Shown: positions 21,658-33,035 of the stretch, piece after piece
Layout: each line of letters begins with the position of its first letter
Position numbering within the stretch: the stretch's first letter is position 1
Origin: Campanula takesimana
Taxonomy: Eukaryota; Streptophyta; Magnoliopsida; Asterales; Campanulaceae
NCBI GenBank assembly: GCA_026119855.1
Contig: JAOWBW010000060.1
Coordinates: forward strand, 496,001-560,000
Length of the DNA stretch: 64,000 bases
Reading direction: 5' to 3'
Program-made: the position numbers and the translations under genes
Notes under the pieces: model-generated
The model's input: only the letters and a program-made list of their open reading frames with translations
The model's database searches: none
Told to the model about the DNA's origin: nothing

Positions 21658-21665
21658 GAATAACA

Positions 21666-21831
21666 CTAGGGGCACAAAAAAATCACAAAATCTTGCTCAC
21701 AAAATCCTAGGTGTCATTATCTTATTGGTGTTTTTAAGTAGAGTGTGGCGGGTCCATTATCGATACAACTAATAAAATATCGTCACCTCATTTTGTGAGC
21801 AAAATTTTGTGAGTTTATTTTGTGTCCCTAG
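21666..21831. mobile_element. MITE of the CTAGGGGCACAAAA family, copy 1
   Basis: The ends CTAGGGGCACAAAAAAATCA and TTTTGTGTCCCTAG are inverted, with TTGCTCACAAAAT / ATTTTGTGAGCAA just inside. It is 166 bp. A second copy in the same orientation is at 22395-22561. Confidence 0.75.
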
Positions 21832-22204
21832 CTTTGCTCGGAGGGAATATTGATTTCGATTTGTGATCACAATCATTAGCAATGGTATTCATGAATTGAA
21901 ACAAGCAACTGACAAGGGTAATTACTGAAATTATGAAAACAAAATGGGAGGTCTGAGAAATAAGCAAAAACATGATGGAGCATGATAAAATTAACCATTA
22001 AAAAAAAAAAAAAAACTCTAAATGTGTCACGTTCACATGGAGGGGTCGAGTCAATAAATTGATTAAATAGAGATATTGGTGTTTATTATTTTCTTTTTCT
22101 TTTTTCAATTCAGATGGCTTTTTAATTTCCAGTCTGGATATGGACCCGCGCAATGAATGCCGGAATCAACCCACTGCCCTTCATTTTCTTTTGTCTAAAA
22201 TATA

Positions 22205-22363
22205 CTCCTTCCGTCCCAAAATGATTTTTCTATTTATCATTTCTCATTGTCCCAAAACGTTATTCCCAAAGTGCATAAACAAACCATAACTAGTGAAGCA
22301 AGTGTTCATATCCTTAAAAAGTTTGAATAGTCAAACGCGAAGATCATTTTGGGATGGAGGGAG
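22205..22363. mobile_element. Stowaway-like MITE
   Basis: The ends CTCCTTCCGTCCCAAAATGA and TCATTTTGGGATGGAGGGAG are inverted with TA outside. It is 159 bp. Confidence 0.75.
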
Positions 22364-22394
22364 TACTAGGAATAATAGTGTTACATGAATAATA

Positions 22395-22561
22395 CTAGGG
22401 GCACAAAAAAATCATAAAATCTTGCTCACAAAATTCTAAGTGTAATGAATTTTATTGATGTTTTTAAGTAGAGTGTGGCGGGTCCATTATCGATGCAACC
22501 AATAAAATATCACCACCTCATTTTGTGAGCAAGATTTTGTGAACTTATTTTGTGCCCCTAG
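22395..22561. mobile_element. MITE of the CTAGGGGCACAAAA family, copy 2
   Basis: The ends CTAGGGGCACAAAAAAATCA and TATTTTGTGCCCCTAG are inverted. It is 167 bp and nearly the same inside as copy 1. Confidence 0.75.
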
Positions 22562-22592
22562 AATTGCTCGTGTTACATAGCCAAAAGAATTA

Positions 22593-22874
22593 CTCCCTCC
22601 GCTCCTACAATACTTATAGTTAAGTTATATTATAAGGAACAAAATTTTGTTTAATTAATAAGTCTCATTTTTCAAATTGTTGATTTTATTTTTTTTATAC
22701 ACCCTACTCCACTTGTTCTAGTTATACACTTAAGTTGTAGGTATCACACTAACTCTCTCATATCACTATACTCACAACTTCTTTCTCACTTACGATAATT
22801 TCAAATATATATATACTCTATTATTAATTTTTGTGTCGGTAAAAAGTAATGCAAGTTGTATGGTGCGGAAGGAG
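22593..22874. mobile_element. Stowaway-like MITE
   Basis: It starts CTCCCTCCGCTCCTACAA and ends TTGTATGGTGCGGAAGGAG, inverted, with TA outside. It is 282 bp. Confidence 0.65.
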
Positions 22875-23159
22875 TATTATATAATATGAGACTAATGATT
22901 GGTTAGCAAATTGTGCAATTAAGAGAAGACACATATGTATCCCTCTATCCCAATTAAAATTACATATATTATTATTTTAAGCGTCTCATTACAAATTACA
23001 TATTTTTAAAAATGAAAAGTTTATAATATTTTTTTATTTATTAGACCCACTTACTCGATCACAATAACTTTCTACTCACTAGTTCTTACCCCATTTTATT
23101 TTTATCTTACTTTTTATACACTCAACAGTTATTTCACTAAGGTGACATTTGTTTTTTTA

Positions 23160-23290
23160 AGACTACTTACAATGGTTTGTTGAATAGGAGGGTTGAAAAA
23201 TTTTAAGTTAGTTGAATGTGTGCAATGGGGAGTTGAAAGGGGGTTGGATGAAAATGTGGGTTGAAACTTTCAACCCGGTTGAGAAAAAAG
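23160..23290. mobile_element. Fragment related to the Tourist-like element at 6010
   Basis: ACTACTTACAATGG, GGGTTGAAA, TAGTTGAATGTGTGCAATGG and GGGGTTG resemble the right arm of 6010-6800 in reverse. Only part of the element is recognisable. Confidence 0.4.
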
Positions 23291-23435
23291 AAGAGGGCCC
23301 CGGCTTGGACACGTGGCTCGCCCCAATTGGGCCGTCTTGGGCGCGTGCGGCTCACCGCTAAACAAGGCGCGTGAGTCGCCGCATTAACTGGGTTTTTTTT
23401 TCTGAGTGTGACACGTGTCACGCAAAGGTTGGTTC

Positions 23436-23550
23436 ACTCGGATACATTACTTGGATACATTAGGTAAAAACTAATGTATCCAATGGTTCACTTGGATACA
23501 TTGGATACATTACTTGGATACATTAGGTTCTTACCTAATGTATTCAAGTT
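23436..23550. repeat. Short direct and inverted repeats of TTGGATACATT
   Basis: (A)CTTGGATACATT(A/G) occurs four times, and the inverse AATGTATCCAA/AATGTATTCAAG twice, with TTAGGTAAAAACTAATG and TAGGTTCTTACCTAATG forming small hairpins. Confidence 0.6.
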
Positions 23551-23585
23551 CTCACGGTTCTCAGGATATTTAGGTTTTCATTTGA

Positions 23586-23630
<45 letters not shown>

Positions 23631-23634
23631 CACA
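23586..23634. repeat. (AC)n(AT)n microsatellite
   Basis: About ten AC units followed by about thirteen AT units and a short ACAC tail. Confidence 0.9.
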
Positions 23635-24667
23635 CCATTTTAAACTTCAAAAATTTCCATTTTTTGTGTCCCATTTTAAACTTCAAAATCCAAAAAAAGA
23701 AAGTTTTTTATTATTTTTTTATTTAGTGGGACCTACATGTCATACACACAACAACTATCCACTAACTATTTTCTACCCCACTTTCTCTTTCCTACCCACT
23801 TTCTATAATCACAACACTCTACCCCACTATCTATATTATATAATATAAAGATTCTCATCTTAATTCTTGTGTCCACTTTTTTTTTTGAAGTATAAGATGG
23901 GACGGAGGGAGTATATATATATTTTTTCTTTTAAAAAAACTAATTTCTCAAAAAAAAAAAATAGTCCAAGTAAAATCTCAAAGTCACTAATGACACGAAC
24001 GGTCGACATGTAAAGTCAACTTGCGTCGCCAAGTGACAAAATATTAGCCGTTGTAATCCTTAAAGATTAGAGTCTAGAAGCTTCCATTTTAGTAAATGCT
24101 GATATTTATTTATGAGAGGATTGTTAATACAAAATGAAATAAGGTATAAAATGATTGGTGGCAGACAAAGTGGCGATACACTCCACTCCATATTGTATTT
24201 GGCCATTCTTATATGCATCTTAAAAGTAATTTAAATCTTAAATAAGATAAGAATGAAGAAATAATTTAATTATATAAGGAATCTTCTCCCCCTCCGTCTA
24301 TCAACGCATTCCCTCATCAAATTCGACTCTTTCGTTCGATTAATTGTCAAGAAATATATTGGTGGAGAGGAGTATGATGATAATATGTTATTCACTCTCA
24401 AATAATTACAATGGCTTAACCATCTATTTATACATAATATGTCCAGAATATTTACTGAGATATACACAATCTCCTAATTTCATTCAACTTGATCTCGTGC
24501 ATATCTTTGGGTCGATTTGATCTCGATCTCAATATCTTCAACTTAGTCCGGCTCGATCTCGATCCATCTTATTCTCCAACTTTAATTTATGACATTCAAT
24601 TTTTGTATTTATTATTTGTTGATTTGTTAATTGATAAATAGAAATTTAATTTTTCAAATTTAAACTA

Positions 24668-25001
24668 AAGATCTTTAGCTCAAGCGGTATCCGGTGTTAG
24701 TTTTACATACGGAGGTAATGAGTTCGAATCCTAGAGGAATGACAACACTCCATCGGGGATTTTCAAGTTTTGCTTGGTGAAGCATTTGATCATCGCAAGC
24801 CATGATTTAACATTCGTTGGAGATTTAATTTAGAGTTGGATCTCAATATCTGAGATGTATTAGGCTTTTATATGGCGGCAGGCGATCTGTCGACATATAG
24901 AAATTCTCATCTTTGAAATGAGCCTCTGAGCGTCATTTTCTAAAACTTTATCAGTTAAACGTATTTTTTTGCTTTAAATTTTTTTTTTTTTTTTTTTTTT
25001 G
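24668..25001 (+). mobile_element. tRNA-derived SINE
   Basis: Carries a Pol III A box, TAGCTCAAGCGG (24676-24687), and a B box, GAGTTCGAATCC (24720-24731), at tRNA-like spacing. A tRNA-unrelated body follows, and the element ends in a run of more than 20 T (24979-25000) then G. Poly-T tails are typical of several dicot SINE families. The head is not a functional tRNA because the acceptor stem does not pair. Target duplications were not resolved. Confidence 0.65.
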
Positions 25002-25139
25002 TTTATGAATTATTGCATCATGTTTCTACGGGTGGAGTAGAGTTATAGGTACACAATAAAGTTTATAAATTTTTGATTGTAAATTGCCTTTGATATACTA
25101 TTTCATCAATATTGAGTAATCAGAACTTATAAACATAAC

Positions 25140-25770
25140 CATAAATGAAATGAGCCGGTCTCCTGTACATCCGTTGTACGGCGTACAACGGAGCCGAGCC
25201 GACCATTTTTTTATTTTATTTTTTGCCACACCAACTTTTTTTTCTTCAACAAAAGTAACACTTAGTATAACGAAATGTAACACTTTTGTTTTTCAAATGT
25301 AACACTTTTTTGTTTCAAAAATGTACCACAAATTTGATGCAATAGATTAAAAGATAGCATAAAGATAGACAACTACATTAATGTAACACTTTTTATAAAA
25401 GGAATGTAACACTAGTTTTTCAAATGTAACACTTTTTTTTTCGAATGTAACATTTTTTTTCTCCCAAAAATAACATAGGATTGACAACTAAACTAATGTT
25501 ACATATTATAAAAAATGAATGTAACATTTTTTTTTCTCAATTGTAACAGTTTATATTCTTAAAATGTAACATTATATATGAAATGTAACAATTATTTATT
25601 GAGAAAATAACAATTGAAATGCAAAACCATTTTTTTTGTGAAAAACTGCTGTTACTTTTAACAGTAGAAAGTGTTACTTTTTGAAGACGAAATTGTTACA
25701 TTTATTAGAACAGAGAGTTACTTCTTAGCTGGTGAGCAGTTCAAACTTTTTTTAATGTAAAAAAATGTAT
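25140..25770. repeat. AT-rich block with many TGTAACA motifs
   Basis: Opens with the palindrome CCGTTGTACGGCGTACAACGG (about 25168-25188). Over 15 copies of AATGTAACACTTTT-like motifs follow, in both orientations. The motif is shared with the inside of 26078-27104 and 61612-62734, so it is probably a related decayed element. Confidence 0.5.
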
Positions 25771-26077
25771 TTTTTTAAAAAAAAATCAAACCATATCATG
25801 ACCTATGTAGTTTTTTTCGTCTCGTCGAGACAAACAAAACGGTATTTTTAAATATATTTTTTGACTTATAAATCTCAAGATATAGCATTTTAAAGTTTTT
25901 TGGTTTTTTTTTTTTAAAAGAGGACACGTGGCAGCGCGTGGTTGGGTGACCAACGAGTGGCTCACAACGCGCCACGTACGCTCTGGTAGTGGCTGAAACG
26001 CGGGCGGTGCGGGTCGGGCCGGGCGGGTTTGGCCCGCCGCACCCCATGCGGCTGATGTAAACGAGGTGGTCTTCCAT

Positions 26078-26149
26078 GAGAACAAGGGGATCCGTCTCAT
26101 GGGTGAGACGGGTCGGATCCTGACCCATGGGCATGACCCGCCACGTGGC

Positions 26150-26182
<33 letters not shown>

Positions 26183-27104
26183 CGGCTTTTCAGTGGTTTA
26201 CCAAAAGTAATAGTTACCATCTCTTAAAGTAATGACTATATACATATAAAGTAATATTGTTCATAAGTAAACGTAATACCTGTTTTAAAAAAACATAAGC
26301 TCGTTTTTACCCATTTTTTCAAATGTAATACTAACTATAATTACATGTAACAATATCTAAATGTAATTATAATTTATACTGAAATATAATAGTGCTTTTG
26401 CAAAAATGTAAAATATTGTGTATTTTGATTTTATTTTTTAGGAAAAAGTAACATTTGAAAAAATAATAACTTATGTATATGAATGTAATTGTTTATAAAA
26501 GTAAATGTAACACTTTGATAGATGAAAATTGTAACAGATTTTCTATAGATAATGTAATACTTTTACATGTATCATGATAAATTGAACCTCATTGTAACTT
26601 ATGAAAACATATAGATATAATATTACTTTTCTATACATATGTATTACAAATTATGTATAAACACTATTACATATAAGTAACACGTTCGTTACAATTTAGT
26701 TGTAAACAAGTATTACTTTTGGCAAATGAAAAAAACATAGAAAAAAAACACTGTTACTTTTCTGTATATATGTATTACTTTTCTGTATACAAACTATTAC
26801 ATATAAGTAACACGTTTGTTACTTTTAGTTATAGTAACTATTACTTTTCAAAAACCGAAAAAACCAAAAATGAAAATATATATATATATATATATATTTT
26901 CGGGCCTATGAGAGACTGCCACGTGGCAGGGCCGCCCATGGGTCCTGGAGCAGCAGCAGCAAAAAAAAAAAAAAAAAAAAAAAGAACCTATGAAAGGGTG
27001 CCACGTGGCGGGTTATGCCCCATGTGCCTTGGAACTTGTTCATGGACCGGGTCATGGGCAAGGATCCGACCCGTCTCACCCATTAGACGGATCCCCTTGT
27101 TCTC
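26078..27104. mobile_element. Long-TIR non-autonomous element, copy 1
   Basis: The first 44 bases, starting GAGAACAAGGGGATCCGTCT, recur as the reverse complement at the right end (ATCCCCTTGTTCTC, ending 27104) with one mismatch. The arms then diverge but share GACCCATG and CCACGTGGC. The inside is AT-rich with dense TGTAATA/TGTAACA motifs and ATAGTTACCATCTC. No transposase frame is seen. Long TIRs suggest a Mutator-like origin, but no 9-bp target duplication was found. It is 1027 bp. Confidence 0.65.
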
Positions 27105-28591
27105 ACATGAGTCTTTGTCGATGTATACAAGAATTTGTCAAATGAAATATTCCAACCATATTTATGATCAAGATTTTAAAAAAAATAAAAAATATTTCTA
27201 GTTTCCAAAATGATGGCTTCATTTAATTTTTCATGGTCAAATGTGCTTTAGTTGAAGATCAATGTTAATCTTATTATATTAGGTAAATTTTAAAAATTAA
27301 TTCTGCTGATAAATCACTAAATATTTACAAAAATAACAATTCTTACATATTCATTATACGGATTAGACTGACATTCATGTTTGGAAAAAAAGTCACTTAT
27401 ATTGTTGAGCATAAAAAACTAGGCCAAAATATGTTTATCCTCCAAAATATACACCAAATCCAACTGCATCCTCGCACGAATTGAACCAATGTCATACTTA
27501 GTGTTTGAATAATCTCACTAAATCTCCACAGCCACATTCGCCACCACACCGAACCTCCGCCACTAAACTACCACCGTCACCACCAAGCTATACCACTAAC
27601 ATAAACGAAATCAAACACCAATTTCAGTCTTTAACGTTACAAAAAAGTAAAAGTATATCCCAAATTGAAAATCAAAATTATAATTAAAAAAAAAAAACTC
27701 AGATATGGGTTTTTTCACAATTGCAAGTAATGGGAGTTCTTCAAAATCGTCCGTCGTCATGAAAGTGGGGTTTGATGATTTGTTTTTCTTTCCTTTTCTT
27801 TAGTTGGTGCTTAATTAAAATATTTTGCAATTTATACATTTTAATTAAGTTATTTGTATTTTTGACTTAAGTAAAATAGATAAGAACATAATACAGAATT
27901 ATTTGTTTGGAACATAATTTTTTGAATTTTCATTCCTTTTTTTTAATATAAATGAATATACTAAATAAAAACTAGTGCTCTATATTTTGTTTAAATATAT
28001 AATTAGCGTTCTATTTTGTATATCATAATTATTATTATTTGGATGTAATACATAATGTAATTTTACTATAATTGTTTATCTATGGAAAGCATGAGGAAAA
28101 TAAATTTAAAGGAAATTCAAATTCAAATTAGAAAGACTAAAATATCCATTGCGTGACATGCAATGAAATTGTTTGATAAGTTTCTAACTCTGTTACAATT
28201 TAGAGGGCAAAGTGGAATTATTCAAATATTAAGTATGATTTCGAAACAAAATTCGTGCAAGGGTGAAAAGTGAGCTTTGGTATATACTTAAGCGTATTTC
28301 AACTTAAAAACTAAATGAGACTACAATTCCACGACAAAGTAGTATAGTTTAGTATTTTAATTGTTTGTATATAAATATTTCCTTTCGAAAAAAGAAAAAT
28401 AAAAGTTCAATTTTTTTGTCAACCAAAAATATAATAAAATATTCATTTTGAAATTTATTTTGGAAAAATAAAAGTTCAAATTTTTTATTTTATTTTTGTC
28501 AGTCAAAAATAAAATAAAATATTCATTTTGAAATTTTATTTTGGGACTTAGGGAAGAGTTTATTTTCTACTATAAGTGTTCTGAATGTATC

Positions 28592-28782
28592 CAAGGTTCT
28601 AAAAAGCGCTAGACGGTGTCGCAGCTGGGCCTAACCCCTAGGCGGGGCTTAGACGGGATATAGGGGGGCCGAGACTTCAAACATAGTTATAATTTTTTAG
28701 GCGGGACCAAAGTTTTATATAAATGTCTAGCGCCTAGGCGGGGCTTAAGCGGCCTAAACTAAACTCTGGTGACTTTTAGAAC
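28592..28782. mobile_element. Small TIR element (AGGTTCTAAAA / TTTTAGAACC)
   Basis: The ends AGGTTCTAAAAAGCGCTAG and CTTTTAGAACC are inverted. Subterminal CCTAGGCGGGGCTTA occurs at both sides (near 28646 and 28733). It is about 190 bp. Family unknown, possibly hAT. Confidence 0.5.
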
Positions 28783-29132
28783 CGTGCTTGCATCTTGTCG
28801 GACGGACACACGATCACTGTCTATATTATTTTTTGTGTGTGCAAAAAGGAAATATCCATATGAGTCGGAGCCCACGAGCCGCCCGGCCCAGTCTGCTAGA
28901 AGAAGCCTGATTCGGGCCCGTGAGTCAAACGGGTTTGTGGATTGGGCCGGGCATATGATTTGTCGATCGGGTCTAAACCTGGCACGGCCGTCGAGGCTAG
29001 CGGAAACCACCGCTCCAGGGTTCATCTTTAGCTTAGCTTAACAGCAATAGAGTTCAACACCATAACCACAATTCACATATTTGAATCTGTGATCAGAACT
29101 GTAAATCGGAAAGTAGAAAACAATTAAAAAAA

Positions 29133-32110
29133 ATGTGGATTTTTGGACGGAAAGGGCCATCTGGGTTTTCAGCATGTTCAACTGCTGAAGAAGTTACTGC
29201 TGGGATTGATGGAACTGGTCTCACCGCCATTGTTACAGGTCCTTTCTCCCATCTGGGTTTCCCTCTAAACAACAATTTATCTTATTTCTACTTTATATGA
29301 ATTGTTTCCCCCTTTCCCTGCTGCGTGTGATTGTGTTTGTTTGTGCGTGAAATGGTGTTTGTTTTCGTGTATGTGTGATCTGTGGGTATGTCAATGTGTG
29401 TCTTTCATATTTATTCAACAAATTAAATTGATGAAGTTCTGTTTATTACTTGGATTGCTAAATTGAAGTTCACTAATTTAGGTAATTCTGAAACTGGGTT
29501 ATTGATGGAAAGCAGTAATGTCTACTAAATCTTAACTCTTGGGGTCAGTCAGGTTGTCCATGGAAAGTAGTTTATGTAGGAGTATTAATATTCAATCTAC
29601 TTTATATGCTAGGAGACTTAAATGCCATTGTCTTGGTAGATGTAGGAATTTAAAATTGTCATCAGTAGTGGTGGACCTTGCGAAATCTTGTGTACGTGTG
29701 GGTCAATCTGTTGGGACCTTGTATTTTGTTTAGGAGCACGGTATTTGGATATGAGCGTCTGTATTAATTGGTCAGACTAGGTTCCACCTTACTAATATGG
29801 CTTACATTTCCGCATTCATAAGCATTTGTGTTTATTGGCAGATCATTTTGTTATATTTTGAGTTAAGAATGAAATCGATAATGGTCCTATAACCTATATC
29901 ATGTGCGATTTCAGGAGCTTCAAGTGGTATTGGAGCAGAGACTGCTCGTGTTCTGGCATTGCACGGTGTACATGTAGTGATGGCAGTGAGAAGTGTGGAT
30001 GCTGCTAAAAAGGTCAAAGAGGACATACTTAAGGAAACCCCTCATGCTAAAATCGATATAATGGAGTTAGACCTCAGTTCTCTGGCATCTGTTAGGAATT
30101 TTGCAGCAGAGTATAATTCCTTGGGGCTTCCTCTCAACCTCCTAATGTAAGAACATTGTTCTCTTTTGTACCTACTCCCTCCGTCCCAGAAATATAGTCC
30201 CATTTGATTTTTTATGGTCTTTAATTATCTCTATATAATTCTAGAAAATGTTATTGATAGATCACTTGATGATTTATAAATACAATTTTTAGAATTTCAC
30301 TAGGATGATTAGATTAACATAAATATATGGTCAAAGTTCACATGTGTTGACCATTAAAAACTAAGTGGGACTGTCTTTTTGGGACGGAGGGAGTATTAGT
30401 TACAAAAAAGCAGGATGCATTTGATTGTTGTACTAACCATCAATAGGAATCCGTCCAACAACATTGTAGTGCTTACTGTATTTTTCTATATTATGAGCAT
30501 TATGTTCACTAGAGGACTGAAATCATTGTCTTTGGTGTTGGAAGTAACAATGCTGGGGTTATGGCTCCTCCATTCACGCTTTCCAAAGACAACATTGAGC
30601 TGCAATTTGCCACCAACCATTTAGGTACGTTACAAACGAATTTTGATGCTTGTTCTCTATATATGTAAGCTGGTAATAGAATCACCTAACCTTTTTTAGA
30701 TGACCTGTCGTCATTTGTTAGATCATTTTCTGTTAACAAATCTCCTGTTGGATACCATGAAAAGTACTTCACTTGAAAGCCAAAAAGAGGGGAGGATTGT
30801 TAATGTTGCATCAGAAGGTCACCGCTTTGCTTACACAGAAGGAATTCGTTTTGACAAAATAAATGACGAATCGAGGTAAGTACCCCTATAGTTGCTGCGT
30901 CTTGAACAATCTTCTTAACTCCACTAAATTATTGATTTATTTCGTATGTCCATTTAACCAGTATTCTTATTGTATCCACTGACCTCTTAATTTGATTTGA
31001 TTCGATCTGATTCTTTTTCCAACATATTTTGCAGTTATGGTACTATAGCTGCATATGGACAATCCAAGCTTGCTAACATACTGCATGCTAAGGAGCTAGC
31101 AAGGCGCTTAAAGGTAGTTTTATGTCTTCTAGAATAATTATCATCGTATTGACATATTTATATTTGGTCCTAAATCAAGTCGTTTTAAGAACTCTGTATA
31201 CTTTTCAAGAATTTTGGGAATTTTGAAGTGTAATATACTTTTCCTTGCCAAACCCCAGGAAGAAGGGGTGGACATAACTGCCAATTCACTGCATCCTGGA
31301 TCGATCGCCACTAATCTTCTTCGTCATCACGGCTTTATTGAGGGTAAATATTATAAGCTGCGTCCTTTAGATAATACACACACACACACACACACACACA
31401 CAATATAAAAAAAGTTGATCTGCAGGGATTCAACTCCATAACATAGCATTGATATGTTGAACTTGCTCTGACTCGGCTCTAGGCGGCTCAAATTCTATTA
31501 TGTTGATGTTGCGTTCAAATAAGTCTATAATAATCAGATTCACGATCTGTTTCGACTTGGGCTACATGTAAGCTTGAGCTTAGTTCTTGCAAACTAATCG
31601 AGTCCAGCTCAAGCATAGGTTCCTTGGCCATGTCAACTCAAGCTTTTTAAAGAATTAAAATGGCTGAGGTTATAGTCATTTGATTCTTAAGAATACTGGT
31701 CAGACATTAAAAATGTGTTAGTGGTGGATGTGTGAACATTAACTAGCTTGACATTGGTGATCTTGTCACTCATCCATTGCAGGTGTGGTTAATTGGGTTG
31801 GCAAATACGTGCTTAAAAATGTTCAACAGGTTGGTTCTCTTTTCTCGGTCCAAAAAAAAAAAAAAAAAGGTTCAAAAGAAGTCGTCAGGTTCACTTAATA
31901 AATGATTATTCACCATTTTATTCCAAATATATCCGTTTCCAGGGAGCGGCAACCCAATGCTTTGTAGCATTGCACCCACAGGTTAAGGGAATCAGTGGCG
32001 AATATTTCTCAGATAGTAACATTGCCAAGCCAAGCTCTCAAGCGAAAGATTCAGACTTGGCCAAGAAATTGTGGGATTTCAGTTTGACCATGACAGATCT
32101 CAAGTATTAA
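29133..32110 (+). CDS. SDR gene G: canonical TIC32-like short-chain dehydrogenase, 316 aa
   Basis: Eight exons: 29133-29238, 29915-30146, 30545-30624, 30722-30875, 31035-31113, 31259-31343, 31783-31829 and 31943-32110 (951 nt, open). Residues 35-42 are TGASSGIG, followed by NNAG in the classical form. The catalytic block YGQSKLAN has Tyr198 and Lys202. The C-terminal tail, LWDFSLTMTDLKY, is the region where pea Tic32 binds calmodulin. All seven ancestral introns are present. It is the most standard family member here and probably the one to compare with Arabidopsis TIC32 (At4g23430). It is convergent with the MAPKKK gene, stop codons 925 bp apart. A MITE is in intron 2 and an AC microsatellite in intron 6. 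Confidence 0.94.
30175..30393. mobile_element. Stowaway-like MITE in intron 2 of gene G
   Basis: The ends CTCCCTCCGTCCCAGAAATA and TTTTTGGGACGGAGGGAG are inverted with TA outside. It is 219 bp. Confidence 0.75.
31376..31402. repeat. (AC)n microsatellite in intron 6 of gene G
   Basis: An uninterrupted run of about 13 AC units. Confidence 0.9.
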
Positions 32111-33035
32111 GCGTTCAAAGTGCTCGTCTAGCATTTGATTTGTTTTCAGTTTTTGATGCTTTATATAGACTTCTGGAGTGCCTTCTGTATAATGCCTGTA
32201 AGATTATGTAAAAGACAGTTTTGTATGACATGGTTTGATTATAAGAGCTGAAACTTTGTACCAGAATTCTTGAACTCTAATCTATTTCAGAAATGGTCAA
32301 AGCTGCTATTTCAGTTTTGTCGCAGTTCCTGACTAAATACAGTAATTTTGGCGGGGACGGATGATGTTCAACAAGAGCTTACCAACCACAACTTGGTACA
32401 TTAGCTTTTTTACAGGACATCCCTTCCATTTTTCTCAACACTAGACTAACACCTGGACTCTTTTAACATCTGACCATCTTCAAAACAGTCGCAACATGTC
32501 TCCATCTCGAACGAGCCCAGTGATAACATTTGAAAATCCGTCCCCATTTTCTCATGTATAATTACTATGAGATGTACACTTCTTTACATTAGCCAAAACA
32601 TTCTTCACTGCAACCAAAAGCCAAATGCTGGAGTCCCAGAAGCTATCCATCTGCAAAAATGCAAAGTTGCCATTTACCCAAATCTGGTTTCATGTCCAAA
32701 CAAAACAAACAAGTGCGCGCGTGTGTGTGTGAACCAAGGCATAGGCGTCATGCTATGTGAAATCTCCGATTTACCCCCACCATAGATTGGCCCAACCCTA
32801 GAAACAACTGAGGAGCATTTCAACAAACTTGAACTTACCGTAAGTGCCAATTAATTGGCAACCACAGCTACAATGAAGAGCAGCTTCCTCCTTCCATTTC
32901 AGCTTCAAAAAAAAAAAAAAAAAAAAAAGGAAAAAAAGAAAAGGCAATGCAATGCAATGCAATGCAATGCAAAGTACTAAAACTGTATTGTCTGGATAGT
33001 CCTATAGTACAAACATGTGACCAAATCCACCATAA
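32111..33035. other. Shared 3' region of gene G and the MAPKKK gene
   Basis: Both genes end into this space. It contains a short (GT)n at about 32720, a poly-A run (32908-32928) and the AATGC repeat. No separate gene is seen. Confidence 0.6.
32946..32970. repeat. (AATGC)5 pentanucleotide repeat
   Basis: Five exact AATGC units, 66 bases beyond the MAPKKK stop codon and so probably in its 3' UTR. Confidence 0.9.

Larger units (their letters stand above)
19260..29132. other. Gene desert between F and G filled with repeats
   Basis: Almost 10 kb with no gene I can support. It holds MITEs, a 1.2-kb inverted repeat, a microsatellite, a SINE, a TGTAAC-rich region and a long-TIR element, listed separately. 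The stretches 27105-28590 and 23900-24660 are plain AT-rich DNA. The GC-richer part at 28850-29030 has GGGCC/GGCCC motifs but no credible gene. Confidence 0.6.

Noticed and set aside
23474..23848. A 124-codon frame over a microsatellite
   Set aside because: It consists of translated TTGGATACATT repeats, (AC)n(AT)n and MITE-like sequence.
24668..24740. A functional tRNA gene
   Set aside because: A and B boxes are present but the acceptor and anticodon stems do not pair, and the body continues to a T tail; SINE fits better.
25786..26220. A 144-codon minus-strand frame
   Set aside because: It is driven by a poly-T run and the GC-rich arm of the long-TIR element; the composition is low complexity and there is no family match I know.
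26719..27201. A 160-codon plus-strand frame
   Set aside because: It runs through AT repeats, a poly-A tract and the transposon arm; no domain, and the second element copy does not keep it.
27505..27687. Short Pro/Ser-rich frame resembling a cell-wall peptide
   Set aside because: Sixty codons with no conserved context, splice sites or promoter; CCACC repeats explain it.
28759..29041. Overlapping frames of about 90 codons on both strands upstream of gene G
   Set aside because: They are GGGCC-rich repeats next to a small transposon; the two strands cannot both code, and neither shows a known motif.
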